Notes under the pieces: model-generated
Told to the model about the DNA's origin: nothing
What the model saw: the letters and a program-made list of their open reading frames with translations, nothing else
Database searches by the model: none
DNA from: Flavobacterium sp.
GTDB taxonomy: Bacteria > Bacteroidota > Bacteroidia > Flavobacteriales > Flavobacteriaceae
DNA length: 35,258 bases
Direction: 5' to 3'
Assembly: GCF_024642105.1 (NCBI RefSeq)
Contig: NZ_JAHEBT010000057.1
Location: 57,955-93,212, forward strand
Position numbers and translations under genes: made by a program
Part shown: piece after piece, positions 25,037-34,104 of the stretch
How positions within the stretch are numbered: position 1 is the stretch's first letter
Layout of the letters: the number at the start of each line of letters is the position of its first letter

Positions 25037-25275
25037 ATCTGCGCCACTTCGTAATAGCTTGTATTTTCCTTCTGCTAGCGGCTTGTGGCAAAAGTAATGA
25101 TTCAGGCTCTGGTAGAAAGCCCGTTTATGTAAAACCGAGCATTGACTATAAAGGCAAATTTAGAAAGGGGTACGTGCGCATGCCTGTAAGCACCAAAAAG
25201 AACGCCATTAAAAGTCAAAATAGATCAAGGTACTATTATCAAACGAGAGGGAAATACAGACGTAAAAAGAACTAA
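25033..25275 (+). CDS. Small lipoprotein
   Basis: 80 aa from ATG 25033, which overlaps the upstream stop as ATGA; an in-frame ATG at 25015 would spoil the signal peptide. The N terminus (MNLRHFVIACIFLLLAAC) is a lipoprotein signal with lipobox LAAC and the lipidated Cys at about 18. The rest is Lys/Arg/Tyr-rich and basic, without known domain. Its stop overlaps the stop of the convergent WYL gene by four bases (CTAA). It would be anchored in the periplasm or on the outer membrane; the role is unknown. Confidence 0.65.
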   Translation: MNLRHFVIACIFLLLAACGKSNDSGSGRKPVYVKPSIDYKGKFRKGYVRMPVSTKKNAIKSQNRSRYYYQTRGKYRRKKN

Positions 25276-26162
25276 GTATTCTTTTGTACTACCCGCTGTA
25301 TGTAGCGGATAAATTCTTTTGAGCCTACAACTTGTACTTCTTCTAAAAAGCCCAGAACAAAACGCCCTGGCGCCTTGAAGCTTTTCACATTTGCCTTGAA
25401 ATAATACTTGCCAGTTTCTGGAATTGGATTTATGAATGCGGCACTCATGGGGTACTCTTCCTTTAGCAATAAATAGGCACGCATGGACATTTGCAATTCA
25501 ATTTCTTTGTTCATGCTTTTGCCCTGGAATCCAAAAATATCGGGCTTGTAAAATTCATGTTGGGCTTCATGTTTCATAGGTGTTTCTAACACTTCTACGC
25601 TAGCCATTCGCTCAATATTGAAATACTTATTGAGCCTTGTTTTTATTTCAAATGCTGAAACAGCATCGTAATTATCTGTAAAACATGTGGGCTCAACCAT
25701 GCGGTCTGAAACACTTTGACTGTTGGCAGAACTATACCCTTTGATTAAAAGCTGCTTTCCTTCAATGATTGCTACTGAAATTTGCTCCACGATTTTTGCC
25801 AGGTGCGCCTTAAACAAGCTTTCAGCCCCTAATTCTATTTCGCTAGATTGCTGCACTTTTTGTAAGACACTCTGAGCCAACTGATTTTTCTTTCCAGTAG
25901 ATAATATGAGTTTTTTAAGGTAGTCTGCTTCTTGGGGTGTAAACGGAATAAGATCTAAGTCTGAAGAAGCGGCAATAAATATTTTGTTGTTGCTGTCTTT
26001 CTCAATAGTGAAACCCAGGTCTTTTAATAAATCGAGGTAACGATACACGGTTCTTTCGGAGGTATCCAGGAATGTTTCGATGCTTCGCACCGATTTTGCA
26101 GGGCGAGCTTTCAAGTAATTTATCAGCTGAAATAGCCTGTATATTCTATTCTGATTAAACAT
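25272..26162 (-). CDS. WYL-domain transcriptional regulator
   Basis: 296 aa from ATG 26162 (MFNQNRIYRLFQLINYL); an upstream ATG at 26231 is in frame but adds an unlikely N-terminus and lies in the operator area. N-terminal winged helix (1-60: RPAKSVRSIETFLDTSERTVYRYLDLLKDL), a middle WYL domain (about 130-210) and a C-terminal WYL-associated region. WYL regulators bind nucleic acid or nucleotide ligands and often control defence genes and mobile elements. It is divergent from the SHOCT gene, with paired TTTGAC/GTCAAA sites between, so it probably represses itself and that gene, and could also control the nearby defence genes. Confidence 0.85.
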   Translation of the reverse strand: MFNQNRIYRLFQLINYLKARPAKSVRSIETFLDTSERTVYRYLDLLKDLGFTIEKDSNNKIFIAASSDLDLIPFTPQEADYLKKLILSTGKKNQLAQSVLQKVQQSSEIELGAESLFKAHLAKIVEQISVAIIEGKQLLIKGYSSANSQSVSDRMVEPTCFTDNYDAVSAFEIKTRLNKYFNIERMASVEVLETPMKHEAQHEFYKPDIFGFQGKSMNKEIELQMSMRAYLLLKEEYPMSAAFINPIPETGKYYFKANVKSFKAPGRFVLGFLEEVQVVGSKEFIRYIQRVVQKNT

Positions 26163-26174
26163 GTTGAAAAATAT

Positions 26175-26254
26175 TTTGACAAATAAAGTCAAATGATTAC
26201 AACCTACCAAGCAGTTGACCCTATTTGGCAAAAAGATTGGGTTATTTTGTCAAA
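26175..26254. promoter_or_regulatory. Divergent control region with TTTGAC/GTCAAA sites
   Basis: TTTGAC (26175-26180), 7 bp, GTCAAA (26188-26193) is an inverted repeat just before the WYL start. GTCAAA recurs at 26249-26254 before the SHOCT gene, and TTTGGCAAA-like sequence lies at about 26224. These are candidate WYL-regulator operators. Confidence 0.45.
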
Positions 26255-26275
26255 TTAACATTTAAAAAAACGACT

Positions 26276-26803
26276 ATGAAATTTAATTTAATTGCAGCTT
26301 TTCTTTTCACCATAACAATGTCAACAGCATTTGGTCAAGAAATAAAGTACGCTGATTTAGCAACAGCAGAAAGAGGTGAATTCACATCATACCTCGGCAG
26401 TGATGGCGCTGTCTATAAAATTGGTGACCGCGTAAAAATTGGTGTGCCGTCCTCAAACAAAACCTTTGCATTTATCACTGAAGGTGATGGCATATTGTTG
26501 CCAATTACAAATCTATTGGCAAATTCAAGTGGTACTGAAACCGAAATCAAACGAATATTTGTTGTAGGAAATAAGCGATCTGGCTATACGGTTGCCTTTA
26601 GAACCAAAGGAATTACTGGATTATCTAATTACACAATCCAATTTGAAAATGCACTATCAACAGGCGAGGTCAAAGGATTTGGTTTGTCGAGTGATGATGC
26701 ACTCGCTCAATTAAAAAAAGCAAAAGACAAACTAGACCTTGGCTTAATTACACAAGAGGAATTTGACAAATTAAAGGCCGAGCTTAGTAAATACATAAAG
26801 TAA
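26276..26803 (+). CDS. Secreted or periplasmic protein with C-terminal SHOCT domain
   Basis: 175 aa from ATG 26276; upstream in-frame codons from 26225 lie in the operator region. Signal peptide MKFNLIAAFLFTITMSTAFG, cleavage near residue 20 before QEIKY. The middle is beta-rich. The C-terminal 32 residues (LKKAKDKLDLGLITQEEFDKL) form a SHOCT helical hairpin, an oligomerisation motif. Divergent from the WYL regulator and convergent with the RecA-like ATPase gene (2-bp gap). The biochemical role is unknown. Confidence 0.75.
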   Translation: MKFNLIAAFLFTITMSTAFGQEIKYADLATAERGEFTSYLGSDGAVYKIGDRVKIGVPSSNKTFAFITEGDGILLPITNLLANSSGTETEIKRIFVVGNKRSGYTVAFRTKGITGLSNYTIQFENALSTGEVKGFGLSSDDALAQLKKAKDKLDLGLITQEEFDKLKAELSKYIK

Positions 26804-26805
26804 GA

Positions 26806-28263
26806 TTAAATCTCCATTACCCCACCAGCATTAAACCTGCCCGTGGATGTTGCTTTTCCCTTTTCAACCTGTACAATTACATCAACTTCATGGGCGTGTT
26901 CATTCACGCCTTTGAATTTTCCTTCCTTGGTGGTGTGGTAGATAAAAATAAAGGAGACTTCTGGGTGCATTTTTCTTAAAGCGTCAATGTCGTTCACATC
27001 CATTCCTGCTTTGGAAACGCTATCAATGAACACGAAGTTGAAATCATTCAGATTTTCAGGAACACGGTCGGTGATATACAGGTTTGAGTGATGCGCTTTT
27101 AAGCGTTCAATCTTTTCTTTTAGGGTATAGCCAAATCCTTCTTCAATGGCACAGTACAATACCTTACCGTGGTTTGCTGCTAGGTAGTTTGCAAAGTCCA
27201 AACACATGGTTGATTTTCCAGACTTTGGTAGTCCGTAAACCATGGCTGTGAATCCTACGCTTGGATCACCAATAAGTTCCTTATATCGACCTTGTAGGCC
27301 TATGGTTTGAAAGTCCATGGCAAGCAATTCGCCTGAACTTACAATCATTCCATTGTCATCGTCGTAACCGCTGAGGCTTTTTTTTTGATGGAACAAGTTT
27401 TCTCCCAAAATGCCCATTAATCCATTAAGCTGTGCCTTGTTGATATTCAACATCGCCGAATCACCGTCAATGTAGTTTTTAAGCGTTTGGTAGGCTTCAT
27501 TTAACTTATCGGCATACTTGTCCGATTTAGTGATCTTTCCTTGCTCAACAGCCTTTTTAATTCGGTTAAATAACCTTTGCGACCTGTCTTTTACATCTTT
27601 CTTTCCATTGAGTGCGATATAGGACTTTAATAAGGCAACAGAAAACATGCCTTCCTGACTATGTGCAATTTCAAGGTAGCGTTTTAGGTTTTTGCTGTCA
27701 ATCTTGATTTCTGCCATGTCGCCCATTTTTTCGTAACAGGAAATCAGTTGTTTCTGCATCATATCAATCTCCTTGGCGTAAGGGGAGTCCTTTCCTATTC
27801 TGCGTTCAATAATGGCTTTTTGCAGACTGTGTAACAGGGTTAATATTTGAGCCTGACTTTTTACCTTTCCATGCATGGCTGCATAGCGTTTGATAAATTG
27901 AACATCGGTATCAATGAGTTCTACATCTTCGCTATCGTATTGTTCTTTCTCCACCGCTGCTTTTTTAGGTGGCATATATCGCGTTGCAGGCTTTGCCGCA
28001 GCAGGTTTTGGACTTGACTTTACGGTTTTTGTTGGCAAGGACTTTGAAGTAGCCACCACTGAGCTAGGATTTTTACCCAGGTATTCCGTTAGCTTTTGAA
28101 AATATGCATCAACAACGCGTTTGATGTTTTCGTTTGAATTGTATGCAGCCCAGTTGTTTTGTGATGCTCCTTCTACAAGTTTATGTCCTTTTGTAAGGGC
28201 TTCGGGTAGACTATCCCAATTGATACTTGCGGCTTTTGAAAAGTAATTGTTCGTATTTAGCAT
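26806..28263 (-). CDS. RecA-like (DnaB/KaiC-type) ATPase
   Basis: A 485-aa protein. Residues 1-130: N-terminal helices and a Pro/Ala/Lys-rich linker. 130-290: helical domain. 330-485: RecA-like ATPase with Walker A YGLPKSGKS (K350), a glutamate after the second strand (CAIEEG), Walker B FVFIDSVS and IYHTT near the sensor position. Resembles replicative-helicase or RepA-type ATPases of phages and plasmids, but lacks a recognisable DnaB N-domain. It is the last gene of the minus-strand operon, 3 bp after the big helicase. Likely a DNA-processing motor or a loader; substrate unknown. Confidence 0.7.
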   Translation of the reverse strand: MLNTNNYFSKAASINWDSLPEALTKGHKLVEGASQNNWAAYNSNENIKRVVDAYFQKLTEYLGKNPSSVVATSKSLPTKTVKSSPKPAAAKPATRYMPPKKAAVEKEQYDSEDVELIDTDVQFIKRYAAMHGKVKSQAQILTLLHSLQKAIIERRIGKDSPYAKEIDMMQKQLISCYEKMGDMAEIKIDSKNLKRYLEIAHSQEGMFSVALLKSYIALNGKKDVKDRSQRLFNRIKKAVEQGKITKSDKYADKLNEAYQTLKNYIDGDSAMLNINKAQLNGLMGILGENLFHQKKSLSGYDDDNGMIVSSGELLAMDFQTIGLQGRYKELIGDPSVGFTAMVYGLPKSGKSTMCLDFANYLAANHGKVLYCAIEEGFGYTLKEKIERLKAHHSNLYITDRVPENLNDFNFVFIDSVSKAGMDVNDIDALRKMHPEVSFIFIYHTTKEGKFKGVNEHAHEVDVIVQVEKGKATSTGRFNAGGVMEI

Positions 28264-28266
28264 GGT

Positions 28267-31200
28267 TTAAAAATTTATAAGTTCGAGTTCTATTTCAAGG
28301 GCTAAAGCTTCGAGCTCTAATTCACTTGTATTGAATGTTGGTGTTGCTGGAGCTGGAGCCAGGTTTGTTCGGTATTCCAAAAGATAATTCAAGCGCTGAA
28401 ATTCGGAGGCTCTATCCTGGGCACTTCTGCCTTCTACTTGCAAGGCTGATTTTTTTGCTTGGATTTCTAGTCTAAGCTCCGCCCATTTGGGAGAGTTTTC
28501 TTCGCCGTTATAACTTTGAGATTGGTTAATTACAGCTTGTTTCTCTGCTTCGTATTGCGCCATAACAGGACTTAAATCACTGGAGAGTGAAAATCCTCTT
28601 GGTTTGAGCAGGGTACGTTCTGTTTTTCGCACCTTGCTTACATATTCCTTGAAATAATTGAGGTAGTAGCGGTTTGAAAAGTAAATGCCAAGTACCTGGT
28701 ACGAACTTTCAATTTTTCGACCAATGGCAAGTATTTCCTTGTCCTGTTGATCCGTTGAATTCAGTACCGCTTCAATATCCTCTTTAAGCTCCTTTGCTTT
28801 CTTGGATTGTTTGTTGATCACTTCACCATCTTCGGCAACTTTTGGTGTTTCTAACAAATAATTCGATGCTAACAACGTAGTGTAAAATCCGCGTATAGCT
28901 TCAATAGATTTTTCACGGTAAATTTTGTAGTCTCTAATATCACTTTGTACTTCTTTGAGCATCTCAATGGCTAGTCCGATTTTTTTGTAATCGCGATTCA
29001 GCTGCTCCTTCGCCTGGTCAAAAAACATACGCACCAAACGGTCAACATCGGTAATAAGAGCCAGCTTAATCTCCTCAGGATCCATGCTTTCTAAATCCAG
29101 CACGTTTCCTCTGTCACCCCTGAACCAAATGTCATTGATACGTGAGGTCTTTTCTTCTAGCTTTTGGAACACAAAGACATCCATGGAGTCCTGCACCAAT
29201 GGCATCACAATACGCACATACTGAAACTGATTTCCCTGGCGCCAAATTCGGCCTTCCAGCTGTCGAATATCCGTTGGATTCCATTCAGGATAGCAGTTGT
29301 AAATAACCGTTCCGCGTTTTTGTAAATCAATCCCTTCACGGATTGTGGCGGTTCCAATGATGATTTTCACCACTCCATCTAGGAACGCTTCTTTGATGGT
29401 TTCTTTTCGCGTATCGTTGATTTCAGAAGAGATGATTTCTACTTCATCAACCTTTACTTTATCGTACATCACCCCACGCTTGTAACCTACCTCTTTCTCC
29501 AGGTATTCTTTAATCAGCGGAAAAAACAGTTTACCGCGGTTCATGTAAATCACCTGTCCACTAGCGGTCTCTTGGTGCTGCTCATGCCAAGCTTTCACAG
29601 ATTTGATGCAGTCCATGACATACGCAATTTTTGGGCTTTGATCAACAAAATCCTTGTAGTCTTCAGGTGTTCCATTTAACAAGAATGGAGAAAGTGCATT
29701 GTCCAAACTATAAGCCAATGCCCGAAACAAATTACCCATATCCAATTTCCCTTGCGTAGAACTTTTCGCCATGGCCACAATGCCATTTTGATTTTCACGC
29801 TGCTTTGGTGTCATGTTAATGTAGGTAAGCACTTGCTTATCTTGGGACAATCTTTCCTTGGCATTTTCAAAACTATAAAGCAGTGGCAAGTTGATTTTCT
29901 TTGGTCTAACCACACCAGCTTCTTCACCCGTTTTATACAGGATATGGTTGTAGATGAGCTTTTGTAAAATCCTGCGGTTGGTGAAGCTTTTGATCACTTC
30001 CTTTTCTACAATTTCCTCTTTGTAGTTGGCAGCCCATTCTACCGTTGGAAGGACAAACAAATCAAAGAATGTGTCCAGGTTTAAAATACCGTTGTCTCGC
30101 AAAGAATCATAGGCCACGAGAGACAACATCGAATAAATTTCCAATGGTGAATTCGAGAACGGAGTTGCCGTAAGCAGCATGGTATTTCGGCCATATTTGC
30201 GCTGAATAAAACTTAGAATCAAAAATGCTTTTTGTCCTATTTCTGATGTGGCTGATTGTATGTTGTAGCGCTTGTTTCCTTCATCATCGCTCTTTACGGA
30301 TGCAAATACATTTTTACACCTGTGCGCTTCATCAATCACAGCGTAATCAATACCAAGTACATCAATATCGGCAATCGAATTCTTTAATCCCACGCCAATC
30401 ATTTCTCTGAATTTTTGGTATTCGATTTCTTTGTCTCGGCTTGATTTTTCTTTGCTCTGCCCAAGGATATTTACCAGCTCGGTAAACAATTCATCCGAAA
30501 CGGATTCACCAAAGCCCAGACGTTTAAAACCTTCATACGTAACCATGGTGATAGACCTCTCGGCAACAGGCGCATTCAAATTGATTTTATCAATGATGTC
30601 CGTTCCCAGGTTGTACCAATCATTCACGGTAATGCCTGTATGGGACAACACACCCGATACAAACTCACCCGTTTTTTTATCGGTGTAACCGATGATTTCG
30701 TTCATCCACTTTTTATAGGTAGGCTTAGGAACTACTACAATTGGACGTTTACATTTGCCTGAATACAAGTTATGCGCCAAGTTCACAATAGCTGTCATAG
30801 TTTTACCTACGCCCACGTCAAAGGCATTGATGCCTGATCCCATGGCTTCCATGAAAGCCACACCTTCGCGCTGAATATCGGTTATTTGCAAAATGCCCGA
30901 CTTGAAACGAGCGGAACACTCAAAGCCAATCGGAACCTTGGAATAGTTGATATCGGATTGACCGTTGTATAATCGGTTCCAGGCATAATTTAGTTTATGC
31001 TGGTCGTCAAAGGCCAGTACTTCATGCAGGAACTTAGAGAAGAGCTTTTCACCCTCGATTCGGGCATTGGCTCTAAGCTCTGCCTTTTCTTCCTTAGATA
31101 GTTTGTCATCGCGAAGTGATCTATTCGCTAGGTAGTAATCAGCAATATCAATGGCGGAGCTTTTTTCAAAGTCGGTGTCATTATTCAAGGTGAACAACCA

Positions 31201-31938
31201 TTTAATGAAAACATGTTGTAGCGTGTATTTAGTTTCACCATCAAAACGAATACTAATTTTCTCGCGGTCTTTTTTGCGTTCAATTTTACCGTTCACCTTT
31301 TTAAGTTCCTCGGCATTCTCTAAATCCATGTATTCCTCTCGAACACTTGTTACATAAAACAATAGGGGATCAACGGCAAAATCAGAAATCGCGGTTATAA
31401 TTGGCCGTTCTTTTTCATCGGCATTCTCAACGGTAAGTAGTTCTGGTTTTGCTTTTTCAACTACCTGTTTGTGATTGTTCCAAATCTCTATCCCGAAATG
31501 TTTTTCAATATCCTCTTTGTCATTTTCAAGTTGAGTAAGCCTATCATACATATTCCCATAGGTATATGTCGGAAATGGCAATAACTCACCTGCATGGTAA
31601 AACAATGCGCCAGCACGAACCAAATCAAAGAGCTGCTCTTCCAGTGCTTTTCCTGTTCCTTTTAGGTAATAGTTTTCCCAGCCGTTCATTGGAACGCCCG
31701 TTTTTCGCTTGTACCAAACCCACGCTTTGATTTCAGGCTCAGTGATGCCCTTGTTGTATTTTGCTACAACATCAGAAAATGGAATCTTTTTTCCTTCGGT
31801 ATCGCCCAGTCCTTGAAGTTCGCTAGCTTGTTTTAAAATGCGCTCCACCACTTGAGAATTACCTCTAATCTTAGTCGATGTATAGGGATTCAAAGTCCCC
31901 AAAGAATGAATGTTTGATATGCCTGATAAATAGCTCAT
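28267..31938 (-). CDS. Large SNF2/SF2-type helicase
   Basis: A 1223-aa protein. The helicase core starts after about 340 residues of unassigned N-terminal region. Walker A VGVGKT (K379), Ia VVVPKPTYKKW, DEAH box (D536) in VIDEAHRCKN, motif III LLTATPFSN, and a C-terminal half with IIGTATIREGIDL and QLEGRIWRQGNQF (motifs V and VI). A helical C-terminal part of about 250 residues follows, then a tail SELELEALALEIELELINF. Such helicases are encoded with N6 methyltransferases in phage and plasmid elements of this phylum and may handle incoming DNA. The start overlaps the stop of the 216-aa gene (ATGA). The tail is shared with that protein. Confidence 0.82.
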   Translation of the reverse strand: MSYLSGISNIHSLGTLNPYTSTKIRGNSQVVERILKQASELQGLGDTEGKKIPFSDVVAKYNKGITEPEIKAWVWYKRKTGVPMNGWENYYLKGTGKALEEQLFDLVRAGALFYHAGELLPFPTYTYGNMYDRLTQLENDKEDIEKHFGIEIWNNHKQVVEKAKPELLTVENADEKERPIITAISDFAVDPLLFYVTSVREEYMDLENAEELKKVNGKIERKKDREKISIRFDGETKYTLQHVFIKWLFTLNNDTDFEKSSAIDIADYYLANRSLRDDKLSKEEKAELRANARIEGEKLFSKFLHEVLAFDDQHKLNYAWNRLYNGQSDINYSKVPIGFECSARFKSGILQITDIQREGVAFMEAMGSGINAFDVGVGKTMTAIVNLAHNLYSGKCKRPIVVVPKPTYKKWMNEIIGYTDKKTGEFVSGVLSHTGITVNDWYNLGTDIIDKINLNAPVAERSITMVTYEGFKRLGFGESVSDELFTELVNILGQSKEKSSRDKEIEYQKFREMIGVGLKNSIADIDVLGIDYAVIDEAHRCKNVFASVKSDDEGNKRYNIQSATSEIGQKAFLILSFIQRKYGRNTMLLTATPFSNSPLEIYSMLSLVAYDSLRDNGILNLDTFFDLFVLPTVEWAANYKEEIVEKEVIKSFTNRRILQKLIYNHILYKTGEEAGVVRPKKINLPLLYSFENAKERLSQDKQVLTYINMTPKQRENQNGIVAMAKSSTQGKLDMGNLFRALAYSLDNALSPFLLNGTPEDYKDFVDQSPKIAYVMDCIKSVKAWHEQHQETASGQVIYMNRGKLFFPLIKEYLEKEVGYKRGVMYDKVKVDEVEIISSEINDTRKETIKEAFLDGVVKIIIGTATIREGIDLQKRGTVIYNCYPEWNPTDIRQLEGRIWRQGNQFQYVRIVMPLVQDSMDVFVFQKLEEKTSRINDIWFRGDRGNVLDLESMDPEEIKLALITDVDRLVRMFFDQAKEQLNRDYKKIGLAIEMLKEVQSDIRDYKIYREKSIEAIRGFYTTLLASNYLLETPKVAEDGEVINKQSKKAKELKEDIEAVLNSTDQQDKEILAIGRKIESSYQVLGIYFSNRYYLNYFKEYVSKVRKTERTLLKPRGFSLSSDLSPVMAQYEAEKQAVINQSQSYNGEENSPKWAELRLEIQAKKSALQVEGRSAQDRASEFQRLNYLLEYRTNLAPAPATPTFNTSELELEALALEIELELINF

Positions 31939-32585
31939 AGTCTTTTTAATTGTAGTTCGTATTCTAGTGCCAATGCTTCAATTTCTAAATCCGAAACATT
32001 TGTGTTAGCCAAAGGATTCGACTGCATAAATCGTAAAGCATGGGCATTAGCATCCTCGATGTATCGGTAATTAATGTTCTCCAGTAAGAAATCTCCATTT
32101 TGTATTTGAAAATTGTAATCCACTCCATGAGAGAAGATTTGTATTTTATAAGTTCCAAGGCGGTAATCCACTGAAAAATCCTCATTGCCAGGATCGTAGT
32201 AATCGATGTGCCAGTCACCTGGCAGCTCCAATATCAGCTGAAAATCACCCAATGCATGATTGATTGTATTGGTGATCCAAGTTTCATTTCCTTTGATAGA
32301 TAGCGGAAACTCTCTGCTTGTTGTTACGAGCTCTTCACCACACACTTTTTCAGGATATAAATTAAACCAGGTATTAAATGTGCATAGTTCTGTGAGGCTC
32401 AATGGTTCATTGGAATAATCTTTTTGTTTGGCGTAAACTTCCACCAAGCCCTTCTCATCTCTATCCTTTGGAAATACTCCATTACGGAGTAATGCCACAT
32501 GAAAATCCTTTGCATCAGATTTTGATAGCACGTCCCGAATCATGTCTATTCGAGCTCTGAGATATGCAGGGCTTGTAATGTCCAC
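31935..32585 (-). CDS. Hypothetical protein sharing the helicase's C-terminal tail
   Basis: A 216-aa acidic soluble protein, no signal peptide or membrane segment. The N-terminal 80 residues are helical (SPAYLRARIDMIRDVLSKSD). A beta-rich middle follows (LELPGDWHIDYYDPGNEDFSV). It ends with SDLEIEALALEYELQLKRL, nearly the same as the tail of the adjacent 1223-aa helicase. The gene overlaps the RadC-like gene by one base and the helicase gene by four, so the three are made together. No family recognised. Confidence 0.65.
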   Translation of the reverse strand: MDITSPAYLRARIDMIRDVLSKSDAKDFHVALLRNGVFPKDRDEKGLVEVYAKQKDYSNEPLSLTELCTFNTWFNLYPEKVCGEELVTTSREFPLSIKGNETWITNTINHALGDFQLILELPGDWHIDYYDPGNEDFSVDYRLGTYKIQIFSHGVDYNFQIQNGDFLLENINYRYIEDANAHALRFMQSNPLANTNVSDLEIEALALEYELQLKRL

Positions 32586-33343
32586 TAGATCATTTCCATT
32601 TCAGATTCAAGCATAGGAATTACCGCTGCTGGAACCATTTGGTCGTGCAGCATTTTTCGAATTACCAACTCTTCTGCCTGCTCATATCCTTGGGGAGATT
32701 GCATCATGGCGAATAAATTAGGCGCATTGGCTTGGGTCACTTTTTTGAGCTGCTTAAGAATTTCTTCGCGCAATTTTTGCTCCATCGGATTCATCGTTGA
32801 CCTATCACCTGAAAGTGAACTTTCACTCCTCTCAGCAAACGAATAGTATCCATTTTTAGTAACGATGAGGTGGTCAACCAAATGCACATCAAAGAGTTTC
32901 AATGATTGTTTTAGCCTTCGAGTAAGCTGCCTATCCGCCTCAGATGGTTGCAGGTTTCCACTTGGATGATTGTGTGAAATAATCACGGACTTGGCCAAGG
33001 TTTTTAAAGCCACCGCTACCACAATTTCTGTATCCACCATGGTGGCATTGATTGTACCTGTTGAATGATGGTAGTAACCAATTATCTTGTTAGCTTGATT
33101 TAAGTAAAGCGCAATAAAATGCTCCTGTATTTCAATTCCTTTCAAGATTTGCTCTTTGAGGAAATTATATACATCATTGGAGCTCGTTACCTGGCCAAAG
33201 AAATAAGCTTCCTTATTAAAAGTGACTTCGATTTCACGGATTTTAAATTCTGCATCAAGCTCATCTATTTGGTTTTCTAAATCGCTGTACGATGATTTGT
33301 CAAACACCATTTGAGGTTGTATGTTGGGCTGATTATATTTCAT
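32585..33343 (-). CDS. RadC-like JAB-domain protein
   Basis: A 252-aa protein with a complete JAMM metal-binding motif: H124-N-H126-PSGNLQP-S134-EA-D137, preceded by the RadC core (FIALYLNQANKIIGYYHHS). The C-terminal 70 residues are an extra helical tail not usual in chromosomal RadC. JAB/RadC proteins are very common in mobile elements of this phylum; a DNA-repair role is no longer supported, and a metallopeptidase or DNA-related function in element establishment is assumed. It lies between the methyltransferase gene (2-bp gap) and the tail-bearing 216-aa gene. Confidence 0.85.
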   Translation of the reverse strand: MKYNQPNIQPQMVFDKSSYSDLENQIDELDAEFKIREIEVTFNKEAYFFGQVTSSNDVYNFLKEQILKGIEIQEHFIALYLNQANKIIGYYHHSTGTINATMVDTEIVVAVALKTLAKSVIISHNHPSGNLQPSEADRQLTRRLKQSLKLFDVHLVDHLIVTKNGYYSFAERSESSLSGDRSTMNPMEQKLREEILKQLKKVTQANAPNLFAMMQSPQGYEQAEELVIRKMLHDQMVPAAVIPMLESEMEMI

Positions 33344-33345
33344 GA

Positions 33346-34104
33346 TTATTTGCGTTTTAAAACGATAATGTCCGTTGGGACTTTTGAGAATTTGAAAACG
33401 GGAGGCAGACGATAGGCATCCACTATATCTGCTAGCTTTTCAATCTCCAATTTTTCACTTTGGTAACTGATCCCATTTCGCAGGAAATTACTACCAGTAA
33501 TAAAGACCATTATTCCGCCTGGCTTCAAAAGCTGTAAGCCATAATGCATAAAAAACAATTCTATTTGGTGCATTTTGGGCTTGGTAAAATAGCTGCTGTA
33601 CTTGTTTTTGTACTTGCCGTAAGGCGGATTGCCAATGACAAGCGAAAATGGATAACCTTCAAGCCAGGTAAGCTTGTCTTTTAGTCTTGCTGTGTAGCGT
33701 GGCTCTTGCAGGAAAGCCGTTTCAAAATAGCCTTCATAAATCTTCGCATCGGGATATAATATCTCTGTGATGCGCTTGGATATGGGATTGATTTCAAAGC
33801 CGTAGCATTTGGAGTTATTGGGAGCCCATTTTAGTAAATTCCCAGTTCCTAAACTTGGTTCCAGTACTGATCCACCAGCCTTAAATCCGTAGCGGTATGC
33901 TAGTTTCCACATGAGCTCACAAACAAAATCGGGCGTGAAAAATTCATAAAGCACACCTTCGCCAGTCGCTCCCTTTGAACCTTGTCCGCCTGAACCTTCA
34001 TACTGAGCAATAAACTTCTTCTCATCGAAACTATACGTTTCGCCTGCCTTGTCCTTCTTCAGGATTAACTGCTGGATTTGTTTATTGAGCTCAAATTGAT
34101 TCAT
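33346..34104 (-). CDS. N6-adenine DNA methyltransferase
   Basis: A 252-aa Rossmann methyltransferase. AdoMet motif I SVLEPSLGTGNLL (about 80-92), FEINPISKRI, and catalytic motif IV N159-PPYGKY. The start EFFTPDFVCELMWKLA resembles the entry helix of type I/IIG methylases, but no target-recognition domain is present, so specificity may be broad or provided by a partner. Its start overlaps the transglycosylase stop. Together with the large helicase it may mark the element's DNA against restriction, or it may be part of a split helicase-methylase complex. Confidence 0.85.
   Translation of the reverse strand: MNQFELNKQIQQLILKKDKAGETYSFDEKKFIAQYEGSGGQGSKGATGEGVLYEFFTPDFVCELMWKLAYRYGFKAGGSVLEPSLGTGNLLKWAPNNSKCYGFEINPISKRITEILYPDAKIYEGYFETAFLQEPRYTARLKDKLTWLEGYPFSLVIGNPPYGKYKNKYSSYFTKPKMHQIELFFMHYGLQLLKPGGIMVFITGSNFLRNGISYQSEKLEIEKLADIVDAYRLPPVFKFSKVPTDIIVLKRK

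Noticed and set aside
26163..26275. Upstream starts at 26231 (WYL) and 26225 (SHOCT protein)
   Set aside because: Both would make the divergent genes overlap across their control region and would bury the SHOCT signal peptide; 26162 and 26276 give proper N termini.
32585..33343. RadC-like protein as a DNA repair enzyme
   Set aside because: The historical repair role of RadC is not supported; the JAMM motif and mobile-element context are all that can be claimed.
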